DNA of 64,000 nt from Lolium rigidum. Lineage: Eukaryota > Streptophyta > Magnoliopsida > Poales > Poaceae. The notes under the pieces are model-generated. The model worked only from the letters and a program-made list of their open reading frames with translations, made no database searches and had not been told where the DNA came from. Positions within the stretch are counted from its first letter, which is position 1. Each line of letters starts with the position of its first letter. The stretch spans positions 245,446,124 through 245,510,123 of the forward strand of contig NC_061514.1 of NCBI RefSeq assembly GCF_022539505.1, given 5' to 3'. A program made the translations under genes and the position numbers. This document shows, piece after piece, positions 1 through 12,145 of this stretch.

Positions 1-600
1 AGGTATATGTCATTTAAGAAAGTCTAGTAGTTCATGATCTCTCATGATTAGCTCCAATTTATTAATGTGAGTAACATGTCATAAATATTTGCTTGCATTG
101 TTTTATTCATAGATAGATATGACATTTTGGTATCCTCCTCTGAATAATTCACTTGAATCAACTTGGCACATGCTCACGCATGCATATGAGTGAACAAAAG
201 TCAATTAAGCCTCGATGATTTACTTTACCGCAGAGTTCTTGTATCACTTTTATGCCTCCGTTAATTTATTTTGTCGCAAGCATGATTATGACGATTCTTG
301 CTCTCTTGATTGTCGCTTCCCAGTCTATTGCTAGCCTTCACTTGTACTGAGCGGGAACGCTGCTCGTGCTTCCAAACCCCTGAAAAACAAGTTATTCCAA
401 AGTGTCCACCATAAATACCTATGCATGGCATTTCAAACCATTCCAAGTAAATTCTCATGTGCTACCTTTAAACCTTCAAAATGCTTCTCAATTTGTGTCG
501 ATGTTTTATAGCTCATGAGGAAATATGTGGTGTTTATCTTTCAATCTTGTCATTTACTCCTGACAGACTTTCATAATGGACTAGTGGCACATCCGCTTAT
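1..600 (+). repeat. Non-coding internal DNA, probably of a gypsy element
   Basis: No protein can be supported here. The AT-rich sequence, and its place directly before a plus-strand LTR start at 601, resemble the non-coding 3' internal region of Sabrina-like gypsy elements of grasses (resemblance recalled, not searched). The usual polypurine tract directly before the LTR is not obvious, so the join at 600/601 may be degraded or rearranged. Confidence 0.4.
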
Positions 601-1742
601 TGATACGTCTCAAACGTATCTATAATTTCTTATGTTCCATGCTACTTTTATGATGATACTCACATATTTTATACACATTATATGTCATTATTATGCATTT
701 TCCGGTACTAAACTATTGACGAGATGCCGAAGAGCCAGTTGCTGTTTTCTGCTGTTTTTGGTTTCAGAAATCCTACAAAGGAAATATTCTCGGAATTGGA
801 CGAAATCAACGCCCAGGGTCTTATTTTTCCACGAAGCTTCCAGAAGACCGAGGGAGAAACGAAGTGGGGCCACGGGGCGCCGCCACACTAGGGCGGCGTG
901 ACCTAGGGGGGCCCGCGCGCCCCTAGCGTGTGGGGCCCCCGTGACTCCTCCGACTCCGCCGTTCCGCCTACTTAAAGCCTTCGTCGCGAAACCCCCAGTA
1001 CCGAGAGCCACGATACGGAAAACCTGCCAGAGACGCCGCCGCCGCCAATCCCATCTCGGGGGATTCAGGAGATCGCCTCCGGCACCCTGCCGGAGAGGGG
1101 AATCATCTCCCGGAGGGCTCTTCATCACCATGATCGCCTCCGGATCGATGTGTGAGTAGTCCACCCCTGGACTATGGGTCCATAGCAGTAGCTAGATGGT
1201 TGTCTTCTCCTCATTGTGCTATCATCTTAGATCTTGTGAGCTGCCTATCATGATCAAGATCATCTATTTGTAATGCTACATGTTGTGTTTGTTGGGATCC
1301 GATGAATATTGAATACTATGTCAAGTTGATTATCAATCTATCATATATGTTGTTTATGTTCTTGCATGCTCTCCGTTGCTAGTAGAGGCTCGGCCAAGTT
1401 GATACTTGTGACTCCAAGAGGGAGTATTTATGCTCGATAGTGGGTTCATGCCTCCATTGAATGCAGGGACGAGTGACGAAATTTCTAAGGTTGTGGATGT
1501 GCTGTTGCCACTATGGATAAAACATCGATGCTTTGTCTAAGGATATTTGTGTTGATTACATTACGCACCATACTTAATGCAATTGTCTGTTGTTTGCAAC
1601 TTAATACTGGAAGGGGTTCGGATGATAACCTGAAAGTGGACTTTTTATGCATAGATGCATGCTGGATAGCGGTCTATGTACTTTGTCGTAATGCCCTGAT
1701 TAAATCTCATAGTACTCATCATGATATATGTATGTGCATTGT
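601..1742 (+). mobile_element. Gypsy LTR fragment, plus strand, 3' end missing
   Basis: The segment starts with TGATACGTCT, the start of the LTRs that also end (as reverse complements) at 3192 and 8851. It contains a GC-rich promoter-proximal part (about 860-1160) and a long AT-rich 3' part. It stops at 1742, exactly where the reverse-oriented LTR begins, so its last part is missing. This fits insertion of the neighbouring minus-strand element into this LTR. The last five bases before the join (ATTGT) would be the target site. Confidence 0.7.
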
Positions 1743-3192
1743 TGATGTCTACGCACGCTTCTATTCCTTTAGACAGTGTTGGGCCTCCAAGAGCAGAGGT
1801 TTGTAGAACAGCAGCAAGTTTCCCTTAAGTGAATCACCCAAGGTTTATCGAACTCAGGGAGGAAGAGGTCAAAGATATCCGTCTCAAGCAACCCTGCAAT
1901 CACGATACAAGAAGTCTCTTGTGTCCCCAACACACCTAATACACTTGTCAGATGTATAGGTGCACTAGTTCGGCGAAGAGATAGTGAAATACAAGTAGTA
2001 TGGATGTATATGAGTGGTAATAGCAATCTGAATAAAATATGGCAGCGAGTAAACATGCAACATAACAGTAAATAAACAGAGTTTCGATGCTTAGAAACAA
2101 GGCCTAGGGATCATACTTTCACTAGTGGACACTCTCAACATTGCAATCATAATTGAATATAAATATAAGCACTTCACTATGCTATTCTGAATTACTCTCT
2201 GGCAAGATAACGAACACTAATTCATCATGTAGGCAAACCTTAAAGATGTATTCCCAAGTACTAATAAACACCCCACGTTGTCACTTGTGAGCATTCATAG
2301 GAGGTACTAACACACCATAATTTCATAGAGACATCCAACTCAAAACATAATTCAGTGAACAAGTATTCTGTGAAATATAGCCTAAGAGACCGACACGGTG
2401 CACACATCGTCACCTTTACACACGTGTGACAATGAGTCTCCGGAGATCACATAAGTAAAATCCACTTGAATAGCATAACGACATCTAGATTACAAAGCTC
2501 ATCATATGGATCTCAATCATGCAAAGCAACTCATGCGATCATTGTATTGAAGTACATGGGAGAGAGATTAACCACATAGCTACCGGTACAGCCCTTAGCC
2601 TCGGGGGAGAACTACTCCCTCCTCATCATAGGAGACAGCGATGGCGATGAAGATGGCGGTGGTGTCGATGGAGATGACTCCGGGGGCAATTCCCCGTCCC
2701 GGCAGGGTGCCGGAACAGAGACTTCTGTCCCCCGAATTGGAGTTTCGCAATGGCGGCGGCTCTGGAAGGTTTTTTGGTGTTTCGTCAATCCGTGTCGAGG
2801 TTTTAGGTCGGGACGGCTTAAATAGGCGAAGAGGCGGAGTCGGAGGGGCCACGGGGGACCCACACACTAGGGGGGCGCACCCCCCCTCTGGCCGCTCCGC
2901 CACCTTGTGTGGGGGCCCTGGGCCTCCCCTCTGGTCCATCTTCGGTGTTCTGGAAGCTTCGTGGAAATATAAGATCGTGGGCCTTGATTTCGTCCAATTC
3001 CGAGAATATTTCGTTACTAGGATTTCTGAAACCAAAAACAGCAGAAAACAGGAACTGGCACTTCGGCATCTCGTCAATAGGTTAGTTCCGGAAAATGCAT
3101 AATAATGACATAAAGTGTGAACAAAACATGTAGGTATTGTCATAAAACAAGCATGGAACATCAGAAATTATAGATACGTTTGAGACGTATCA
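1743..3192 (-). mobile_element. 3' LTR of gypsy element 1 (minus strand)
   Basis: Read on the minus strand the LTR runs from TGATACGTCT (ending at 3192) to a GACATCA terminus (at 1743), about 1450 bp. It shares long stretches with the LTR at 7137-8851, including the segment that ends in a run of gene-like GC-rich sequence and a TATTTAAG-type promoter region near 2815-2825. The polypurine tract lies just to the right (3193-3208), so this is the 3' LTR of an element whose body lies to the right. Confidence 0.75.
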
Positions 3193-3208
3193 AGCATCCC
3201 CAAGCTTA
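3193..3208 (-). other. Polypurine tract of gypsy element 1
   Basis: On the minus strand this reads TAAGCTTGGGGATGCT, directly before the LTR start TGATACG. The same purine-rich motif precedes the second LTR (8852-8866). It primes plus-strand DNA synthesis in LTR retrotransposons and fixes the orientation of the element. Confidence 0.75.
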
Positions 3209-5741
3209 GTTCCTACTCGCCCTCGAGTAGGTAAACGATAACAAGGATAATTTCTGAAGTGACATGCTATCATAATCTTGATCAATACTATTGTAAAGCA
3301 TATGAGATGAATGCAGCGATTCGAAGCAATGGTGAAGATAATGAGTAAACAACTGAATCATATAGCAAAGACTTTTCATGAATAGTACTTTCAAGACAAG
3401 CATCAATAAGTCTTGCATAAGAGTTACTCATAAAGCAATAAATTCAAAGTAGAAGGCATTGAAGCAACACAAAGGATGATTAAGTTTCAGCAGTTGCTTT
3501 CAACTTGTAACATGTATATCTCATGGATAGTTGTCAACATAAAGCAATATAACAAGTGCAATAGGTAAACATGTAAGAATCAATGCACACAGTTGATACA
3601 AGTGTTTGCTTCTAAGATAGAAGGGATATGTAAACTGACTCAACAATAAAGTAGAAGAATGGCCCTTCGCGGAGGGAAGCATGGATTACTATTTTTGTGC
3701 TAGAGCTTTTCATTTTGAAAACATAGAAACAATTTTGTCAACGGTAGTAATAAATCATATGTGTTATGTATAAGACATCTTATAAGTTGCAAGCCTCATG
3801 CATAGTATACCAATAGTGCTCGCACCTTGTCCTAATTAGCTTGGATTAACATGGATTATCATTGCATAGCATATGTTTCAACCAAGTGTCACAAAGGGGT
3901 ACCTCTATGCCGCCTGTACTAAGGAGAAAGATCGCATTGGATTTCTCGCTTTTGATTATTCTCAACTTAGACATCCATACCGGGACAACATAGACAACAG
4001 ATAATGGACTCCTCTTTAATGCATAAGCATTCAACAACAGTTAATATTCTCATGAGAGATTGAGGATTAATTGTCCAAACTGAAACTTCCACCATGAATC
4101 ATGGCTTTAGTTAGCGGCCCAATGTTCTTCTCTAACAATATGCATACTCAAACCATTTGATCATGAAAATCGCCCTTACTTCAGACAAGACGAACATGCA
4201 TAGCAACTCACATGATATTCAACAAAGGTATAACAGCTTGATGGCGTCCCCGAAACATGGTTACCGCTCAACAAGCAACTTATTAAGAAATAAGACACAT
4301 AAGTACATATTCTTCACCACAATAGTTTTTAAGGCTATTTTCCCATGAGCTATATATTGCAAAGACAAAGAATAGAATTTTAAAGGTAGCACTCAAGTAA
4401 TGTACTTTGGAATGGCAGAGAAATACCATGTAGTAGGTAGGTATGGTGGACACAAATGGCATGGTTTTTGGCTCAAGGATTTGGATGCACGAGAAGAATT
4501 CCCTCTCAATACAAGGCTAGGCTAGCAAGGTTGTTTGAAGCAAACTCAAGTATAAAACGGTGCAGCAAAGCTCACATATGAACATATGGTAAGTATTATA
4601 AGACTTTACATCGTATCCTTGTTGTTCAAACACCTTAACCAGAAAATATCTAGACTCTAGAGAAAAACCAATCATGCAAACCAAATTTTAACAAGCTCTA
4701 TGTAGTTCTTCATTAATACGTGCAAAGTACATGATGCAAGAGCTTAAACATAATCTATATGAGCACAACAATTGCCAAGTATCAAATTATTCAAGACATT
4801 ATACCAATTACCACATGAAGCATTTTCTGTTTCCAACCATATAACAATGAACGAAGCAGTTTCAACCTTCGCCACGAACATTAAAGGTAAAGCTAAGAAC
4901 ACATGTGTTCATACGCAACAGCGGAGCGTGTCTCTCTCCCACACAAGCATGAATTTATTCAGAGAATGAAAATAACAAAACGAAAATAAAAGCACATAGA
5001 CGCTCCAAGTAAAGCACATAAGATGTGACGGAATAAAAATATAGTTTCACTAGAGGTGACCTGATAAGTTGTCGATGAAGAAGGGGATGCCTTGGGCATC
5101 CCCAAGCTTAGATGCTTGAGTCTTCTTGAAATATGCAGGGATGAACCACGGGGGGCATCCCCAAGCTTAGACTTTTCACTCTTCTTAATCATATTGTATC
5201 ATCCTCCTCTCTTGACCCTTGAAAACTTCCTCCACACCAAACTCAAAACAAACTCATTAGAGGGTTAGTGCATAATCGAAAATTCATATATTTAGAGGTG
5301 ACACAATCATTCTTAACACTTCTGGACATTGCTCAAAGCTACTGGAAGTTAATGGAACAAAGAAATCCATCCAACACAGCAAAAGAGGCAATGCGAAATA
5401 AAAGGCGGAATCTGTCAAAACAGAACAGTCCGTAAAGACGAATTTTTCAGGGGTACTTAACTTTCTCAGATGAAAATTCTCAAATTGAATGAAAGTTGCG
5501 TACATATCTAAGGATCACTCACGTAAATTGGCAGATTTTTCTGAGTTACCTACAGAGAATACTACTCAAATTCGTGACAGCAAGAAATCTGTTTCTGCGC
5601 AGTAATCCAAATCTAGTATCAACCTTACTATCAAAGACTTTACTCGGCACAACAATGCAATAAAATAAAGATAAGGAGAGGTTGCTACAGTAGTAACAAC
5701 TTCCAAGACACAACAAAACAGTAGCAAAATAAAAACATGGG

Positions 5742-6054
5742 TTATCTCCCAAGAAGTGCTTTCTTTATAGCCATTAAGATGGGCTCAACAATTTTAATGA
5801 TGCACTCGCAAGAAATAAGATTTGAAGCAAAAGAGAGCATCAAAAGCAAATAAAAAACACTTTTAAGTCTAACCCACTTCCTATGAAAAGGAATCTTGTA
5901 AATAAACAAGTCATGTAAGCATAATGCAATAAGCATAGAAAGGCAACACAAGCGCAACTTCAAGATTCTCAACATAAAGAGGGGAAACTTAATATTATTA
6001 AGATGCATATAGCCATGTTTCCCTCTCTCATAATAAGTTTCAGTGGCATCATGA
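5742..6054 (-). pseudogene. Relic of the env-like ORF of gypsy element 1
   Basis: The minus-strand frame encodes a stretch similar to residues about 125-200 of the 215-aa ORF of element 2 (11448-12095). Shared landmarks are a YYERGK motif, a hydrophobic leucine/phenylalanine-rich stretch and a YKIP-HRK-VRLK basic motif. The N-terminal two thirds are absent because the element is broken at 6054. Near the C-terminus the frame differs from element 2 and continues to a stop at 5742. Function unknown. Confidence 0.55.
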
Positions 6055-7136
6055 ACAGTGAATGTTCTAGGACGTCGCCTAGAGGGGGGGGTGAATAGGC
6101 GGTGTGGCAAGTTTTAGCCTTTTCCAATTTTAGCGCAACGGAAGGTAAATGTGATAGCTTTAGCAAAGGTGATGTTCCTACAATGATACTAGGACAAGTG
6201 CAACAAGTAAAGGAATCGACAAGATAGTAAGAGTAAGGTGCAAGATAACCGGAGGACGCAGAGGCGAGGCGAGGTTTGTTTACCGCAGTTCCTTCCACAA
6301 CAGGAAGTACGTCTGCGTTGAGGAGGTGCTAGTCTCACACAAGAGACTAGACGGCCACACCACGAAGGAAGGCCTCACCTTCTTCCTCGAGAGAGCTCCA
6401 CGAAGGTGCTCTCCCTCTTCCACTAAGGCACCGGTCGAGGCGGTGATTCCTTCACAAGGTTGGGGCGAGCTCCACACACAAGGATGCTCCCAACACCCTA
6501 TGGAGCTAGTACATCACCAAGCTAGCTTCCATAGGAGCACATCTCCAATGTCCCACTAAAGGAACTCATCCAATGCTCCACACAAGGAACCCTTCCAATG
6601 CTCCACCAAAGGAACCCTTCCAATGCCCCACGAAGGAACCCGTCCAATGCCCCACGAAGGAACCCTTCCAATGCCCCACTAAGGAACTCTTCCAATGCTC
6701 CACTAAAGGAACCCTATCACCAAGATCCACTAAGGAAGAACACACACACCCTACGAGATCGAAACCCCGGAGAGAGCACAAACCGATGCACCTAATGCAA
6801 TGGCTAAGAACACCACTAGGATGCCCAAGTTCTTCTCTCCCAAATTCCAACAAAGCTAGAAGAAGCTATTGGGGGAATAAGGGAGGAAGAACAAAGTGAG
6901 GAGAAACATCAAGAAACTCCAAGATCTAGATCTAGCAAGATCCTCTCATTTAGAGAAGGATTCAATTGGTGAAGCTCTAGATCTAGATCTCCTCTCTCCT
7001 TTCCCCCAAAAATATGCAACAAATAGTGGGGGGATCAAGAGGAGGAAGAAAGAACCCAAGGTCAACAATGGAGGAGAGAGAGTGGAGGTGCAGGGTTAGT
7101 TTGGGCGGAGGTGGAAGAGAGGTATAAATAGGGGCT
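6055..7136. repeat. Unclassified grass repeat block with minisatellite and TATA box
   Basis: The block separates gypsy elements 1 and 2 and matches neither. It opens with a CGCCTAGAGG plus poly-G motif that I remember from many unannotated wheat-type repeats. It contains a 24-25 bp minisatellite (6551-6717) and ends with a plant-like TATA box, TATAAATA at 7123-7130, just before the next LTR. Reading frames across the minisatellite are open on both strands only because of the repeat, so no gene is called. It may be part of an LTR of another element, cut by the insertion at 7137. Confidence 0.4.
6551..6717. repeat. Minisatellite, 24-25 bp unit, about 6-7 copies
   Basis: The unit is approximately AAGGAACCCTTCCAATG followed by CTCCAC or CCCCAC and one or two variable bases. 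Successive units differ by a few substitutions and by one base in length, giving a degenerate tandem array. The array is not seen elsewhere in the window. Confidence 0.85.
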
Positions 7137-8851
7137 TGATGTCTACGGGTGCTTCTATTCTTGTAGACAGTGTTGGGCCTCCAAGAGCAGAGGTTTGTAG
7201 AACAGCAGCAAGTTTCCCTTAAGTGGATCACCCAAGGTTTATCGAACTCAGGGAGGAAGAGGTCAAAGATATCCCTCTCATGCAATCCTGCAACCACAAA
7301 GCAAGAAGTCTCTTGTGTCCCCAACACACCTAATAGGTGCACTAGTTCGGCGAAGAGATAGTGAAATACAAGTGGTATGAATGAATATGAGCAGTAGTAA
7401 CGGCGCCGGAAAAGTGCTTGCCGGCGTGCGGTTGATGGTATTAATATTGCAGGAAGTAAAGATGCGAGTAAAACAAGTAAACAAGCGAGCGATAGCGATA
7501 TTTAGGAACAAGGCCTAGGGATCATACTTTCACTAGTGGACACTCTCAACATTGATCACATAACAGAATAAATAGATAGATGCTAGACTCTACACCCTCT
7601 TGTTGGATGATGAACACCACTAACGTGTAGGATTACACGAACCCTCAATGCCGGAGTTAACAAGCTCCACAATATTCAATGTTCATGTTTAAATAATCTT
7701 AGAGTGCATGACGGATCAACATAACCAAACCAAGTACTAACATAGCATGCACACTGTCACCTTCACACTACGAAAGGAGGAATAGATCACATCAATACTA
7801 TCATAGCAATAGTTAACTTCATAATCTACAAGAGATCACAATCATAGCCTACGCCAAGTACTACACGATGCACACACTGTCACAATTACACCGTGCAGGA
7901 GGAATAAACTACTTTAATAACATCACTAGAGTAGCACACGGATAAATTGTGATACAAAACACATTGCAATCATAAAGAGATATAAATAAGCACTTCACTA
8001 TGCCATTCATAACAGTGAATAAGTATTCTGTGAAATATAGCCTAAGAGACCCACACGGTGCACACACTCGTCACCTTTACACACGTGGGACAAGGAGTCT
8101 CCGGAGATCACATAAGTAAAACCCACTTGACTAGCACAATGACATCTAGATTACAAGCATCATCATATGAATCTCAATCATGTAGGGCAGCTCATGAGAT
8201 TATTGTATCGAAGCACATAGGAGAGAGATTAACCACATAGCTACCGATACAGCCCCGAGCCTCGATGGAGAACTACTCCCTCCTCATGGGAGACATCAGC
8301 GTTGATGAAGATGGCGGTGGTGTCGATGGAGGAGCCTTCCGGGGGCACTTCCCTGACCCGGCGGCGTGCCGGAACAGAGACTCCTATCCCCCAGATCTTG
8401 GCTTCGCGATGGCGGCGGCTCTGGAAGGTTTTCTCTGGTTTCGTCGAACGTGTCGAGGTTTTTATGTCAGGGACCTTTATATAGGCGAAGAGGCGGAGTC
8501 GGAGGATCGAAGAGGTGACGACACACTAGGGGGGCGCGACCAAGGCCTGGGCCGCGCCACCCTGTCGTCTGGGGCCCACAGGGCACTCCTCTGGCGGCTC
8601 TCGGGTGTTCTGGAAGCTTCGTGGAAAAATAGGATGCTGGGCGTTGATTTCGTCCGATTCCGAGAATATTCCCTTACTAGGATTTCTGGAACCAAAAACA
8701 GCAGAAAACAGAACCGGCCCTTCGGCATCTCGTCAATAGGTTAGTTCCGGAAAACGCATAATAATGACATAAAGTATGCATAAAACATGTAGATATCATC
8801 AATAATGTGGCATGGAACATAAGAAATTATCGATACGTCGGAGACGTATCA
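7137..8851 (-). mobile_element. 3' LTR of gypsy element 2 (minus strand)
   Basis: Read on the minus strand it starts TGATACGTCT (at 8851) and ends GACATCA (at 7137), about 1715 bp. It is the same family as 1743-3192 but longer in the middle. It contains a TATATAAAGG promoter motif on the minus strand near 8473-8482 (seen on the plus strand as CCTTTATATAG). A polypurine tract follows at 8852-8866, so this is a 3' LTR. The 5-bp flank on the left is GGGCT. The matching 5' LTR is not in the window. Confidence 0.8.
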
Positions 8852-11800
8852 GCATCCCCAAGCTTAGTTCATGCTCGTCCCGAGCGAGTAAACGATAACA
8901 AAGATAATTTCGGAGTGACATGCCATCATAACCTTGATCATACTATTGTAAGCATATGTAATGAATGCAGCGATCAAAACAATGGTAATGACATGAGTAA
9001 ACAAATGAATCATAAAGCAAAGACTTTTCATGAATAGTACTTCAAGACAAGCATCAATAAGTCTTGCATAAGAGTTAACTCATAAAGCAATAAATCAAAG
9101 TAAAGGTATTGAAGCAACACAAAGGAAGATTGAGTTTCAGCGGTTGCTTTCAACTTATAACATGTATATCTCATGGATAGTGTCAATGTAAAGTAATATA
9201 ACAAGTGCAATATGCAAGTATGTAGGAATCAATGCACAGTTCACACAAGTGTTTGCTTCTTGAGGTGGAGAGAAATAGGTGAACTGACTCAACATAAAAG
9301 TAAAAGAAAATTCCTTCAAAGAGGAAAGCATCGATTGCTATATTTGTGCTAGAGCTTTTATTTTGAAAACATGAAACAATTTTGTCAACGGTAGTAATAA
9401 AGCACATGCATCATGTAAATTATATCCTACAAGTTGCAAGCCTCATGCATAGTATACTAATAGTGCCCGCACCTTGCCCTAATTAGCTTGGATTACCAGG
9501 ATTATCATCGCAATACACATGTTTTAACCAAGTGTCACAAAGGGGTACCTCTATGCCGCCTGTACAAAGGTCTAAGGAGAAAGTTCGCATTGGATTTCTC
9601 GCTTTTGATTATTCTCAACTTAGACATCCATACCGGGACAACATAGACAACGAGATAATGGACTCCTCTTTAATGCATAAGCATGTAGCAACAATTAATG
9701 TTCTCATATGAGATTGAGGATATATGTCCAAAACTGAAACTTCCACCATGATTCATGGCTTTAGTTAGCGGCCCAATGTTCTTCTCTAACAATATGCATG
9801 CTCTAACCATTAAATGAGTGGTAAATCTCCCTTACTTTAGACAAGACGGACATGCATAGCAACTCACATGATATTCAACAAAGAGTAGTTGATGGCGTCC
9901 CCAGGAACATGGTTATCGCACAACAAGCAACGTAATAAGAGATAAAGTGCATAAGTACATATTCAATACCACAATAGTTTTTAAGCTATTTGTCCCATGA
10001 GCTATATATTGCAAAGGCGAATGATGGAAATTTTAAAGGTAGCACTCAAGCAATTTACTTTGAAATGGCGGAGAAATACCATGTAGTAGGTAGGTATGGT
10101 GGACACAAATGGCATAGTGGTTGGCTCAAGGATTTTGGATGCATGAGAAGTATTCCCTCTCGATACAAGGTTTAGGCTAGCAAGGTTATTTGAAACAAAC
10201 ACAAGGATGAACCGGTGCAGCAAAACTTACATAAAAGACATATTGTAAACATTATAAGACTCTACACCGTCTTCCTTGTTGTTCAAAACTCAATACTAGA
10301 AATTATGTAGACTTTAGAGAGACCAAATATGCAAACCAAATTTTAGCAAGCTCTATGTATTTCTTCATTAATGGGTGCAAAGTATATGATGCAAGAGCTT
10401 AAACATGAGCACAACAATTGCCAAGTATCACATTATCCAAGACATTTTATCAATTACTACATGTAGCATTTCCCGTTTCCAACCATATATCAATTAACGA
10501 AGCGGTTTTCAACTCCGCCATGAACATTAAGATAAAGCTAAGAACACATGTGTTCATATGCAACAGCGGAGCGTGTCTCTCTCCCACACAAGCATGTATT
10601 TATTCATAGAATGAAAATAACAAAACGAAAATAAAAGCACACAGACGCTCCAAGTAAAGTACATAAGATGTGACCGAATAAAAATATAGTTTCAGGGGAG
10701 GAACCTGATAATGTTGTCGATGAAGAAGGGGATGCCTTGGGCATACCCAAGCTTAGATGCTTGAGTCTTCTTGAAATATGCAGGGATGAACCACGGGGGC
10801 ATCCCCAAGCTTAGACTTTTCACTCTTCTTGATCGTAGTATATCATCCTCCTCTCTTGACCCTTGAAAACTTCCTCCACACCAAACTCAAAACAAACTCA
10901 TTAGAGGGTTAGTGCATAATCAAAAATTCACATGTTCAGAGGTGACACAATCATTCTTAACACTTCGGACATTGCCCAAAGCTACTGGAAGGTAATGGAA
11001 CAAAGAAATCCACCCAACACAGCGAAAGAGGCAATGCGAAATAAAAGGCAGAATCTGTCAAAACAGAACAGTCCATAAAGACGAATTTTAAAATGGCACC
11101 ATACTTGCTCAGATGAAAATGCTCAAATTGAATGAAAGTTGCGTACATATCTGAGGATCACTAACGTAAATTGACATAATTTTCTGAGTTACCTAGAGAG
11201 AATTAGGCCCAGATTCGTGACAGCAAGAAATCTGTTTCCGCGCAGTAATCCAAATCTAGTATGAACCTTACTATCAAAGACTTTACTTGGCACAACAATG
11301 CAACAAAATTAAGATAATGATAGGTTGCTACAGTAGTAACAACTTCCAAGACACAAATATAAAATAGAGGTACTGTAGCAAAATAAACACACGGGTTATC
11401 TCCCAAGAAGTTCTTTCTTTATAGCCATTAAGATGGGCTCAGCAGTTTTAATGATGCACTCGCAAGAAATAGTATTTGAAGCAAAAAAGAGCATCAAGAG
11501 GAAAATTCAAAACACATTTAAGTCTAACATGCTTCCTATGCATAGGAATCTTGTAAGTAAACAAGTTCATGAAGAGCAAAGTAACAAGCATAGGAAGATA
11601 AAACAAGTGTAGCTTCAAAAATTTCAGCACATAGAGAGGTGTTTTAGTAACATGAAAATTTATACAACCATATTTTCCTCTCTCATAATAACTTTCAGTG
11701 GCATCATGAGCAAACTCAACAATATAAGTATCACATAAAGCATTCTTATTCACATGCATAAAAGTATAATTACTCTCCACATAAGCATAGTCAATTTTAT

Positions 11801-12145
11801 TAGTTGTAGTGGGAGCAAATTCAACAAAGTAGCTATCATTATTATTCTCATCATCAAATATAGGAGGCATATTGTAATCATAATCAAATTTATCCTCCAT
11901 AACAGGCGGTAACAAAAGACCACTATCATTATAATCATCATAAATAGGAGGCAAAGTATCATCAAAGTAAATTTTCTCCTCAATGCTTGGGGGACTAAAA
12001 ATATCATGCTCATCAAAGCCAGCTTCCCCAAGCTTAGAATTTTCCATATCATTAGCAACAATGGTGTTCAAAGCGTTCATACTAATATGTTCCATAGGTT
12101 TTTTAATTTTCGCATCAAACCATCCATGTCTTAAATTAGGAAATA
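8852..12145 (-). mobile_element. Internal 3' region of gypsy element 2
   Basis: The element body begins with the polypurine tract (8852-8866) and runs to the LTR of another element at 12146. Most of 8867-11440 is AT-rich and non-coding, co-linear with 3193-6020. The only substantial reading frame is the 215-aa ORF at 11448-12095. Gag and pol are not present in the window. The element was probably cut by the insertion at 12146, or the remainder is beyond the gap. Confidence 0.7.
11448..12095 (-). CDS. Env-like / additional ORF of gypsy element 2
   Basis: The frame codes for 215 aa from an ATG to a stop. Residues about 1-120 are very acidic and rich in Asp, Asn, Tyr and Pro, with repeated PPI-DDY-like motifs (for example LPPIYDDYNDSG). 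Residues about 140-200 hold a YYERGK motif, then hydrophobic stretches rich in Leu, Phe and Val that could span a membrane, then a basic KIPMHRKHVRLK segment. It lies on the element's sense strand between the place where pol would be and the 3' LTR, where gypsy elements of the Athila type carry env-like genes. Similar acidic ORFs are familiar from grass gypsy elements, but I know no function. The truncated relative at 5742-6054 keeps the hydrophobic and basic part. Start choice: the first ATG of the longest frame. Confidence 0.55.
   Translation of the reverse strand: MEHISMNALNTIVANDMENSKLGEAGFDEHDIFSPPSIEEKIYFDDTLPPIYDDYNDSGLLLPPVMEDKFDYDYNMPPIFDDENNNDSYFVEFAPTTTNKIDYAYVESNYTFMHVNKNALCDTYIVEFAHDATESYYERGKYGCINFHVTKTPLYVLKFLKLHLFYLPMLVTLLFMNLFTYKIPMHRKHVRLKCVLNFPLDALFCFKYYFLRVHH

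Larger units (their letters stand above)
3193..6054 (-). mobile_element. Internal 3' region of gypsy element 1, non-coding, truncated
   Basis: This segment is co-linear with 8852-11700 for most of its length, so both belong to one family. It holds no gag or pol. Only the end of an env-like reading frame survives at its right edge (see 5742-6054). Homology to element 2 stops at about 6054, where an unrelated repeat block starts, so everything upstream of this point in the element (gag, pol, 5' LTR) has been lost or lies elsewhere. Confidence 0.7.

Noticed and set aside
691..1164. 157-aa minus-strand frame in the gypsy LTR
   Set aside because: It lies antisense across the GC-rich promoter part of an LTR, and similar frames in the other LTRs are not conserved as protein.
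6055..6110. Possible CACTA or Fatima-type terminus at the CGCCTAGAGG motif
   Set aside because: No matching terminus or target-site duplication could be found, so no family was assigned.
6573..6899. 108-aa plus-strand frame with repeated PFQCPTKEP-like units
   Set aside because: It is only the translation of the 24-25 bp minisatellite; the opposite strand is equally open, and flanks have no gene structure.
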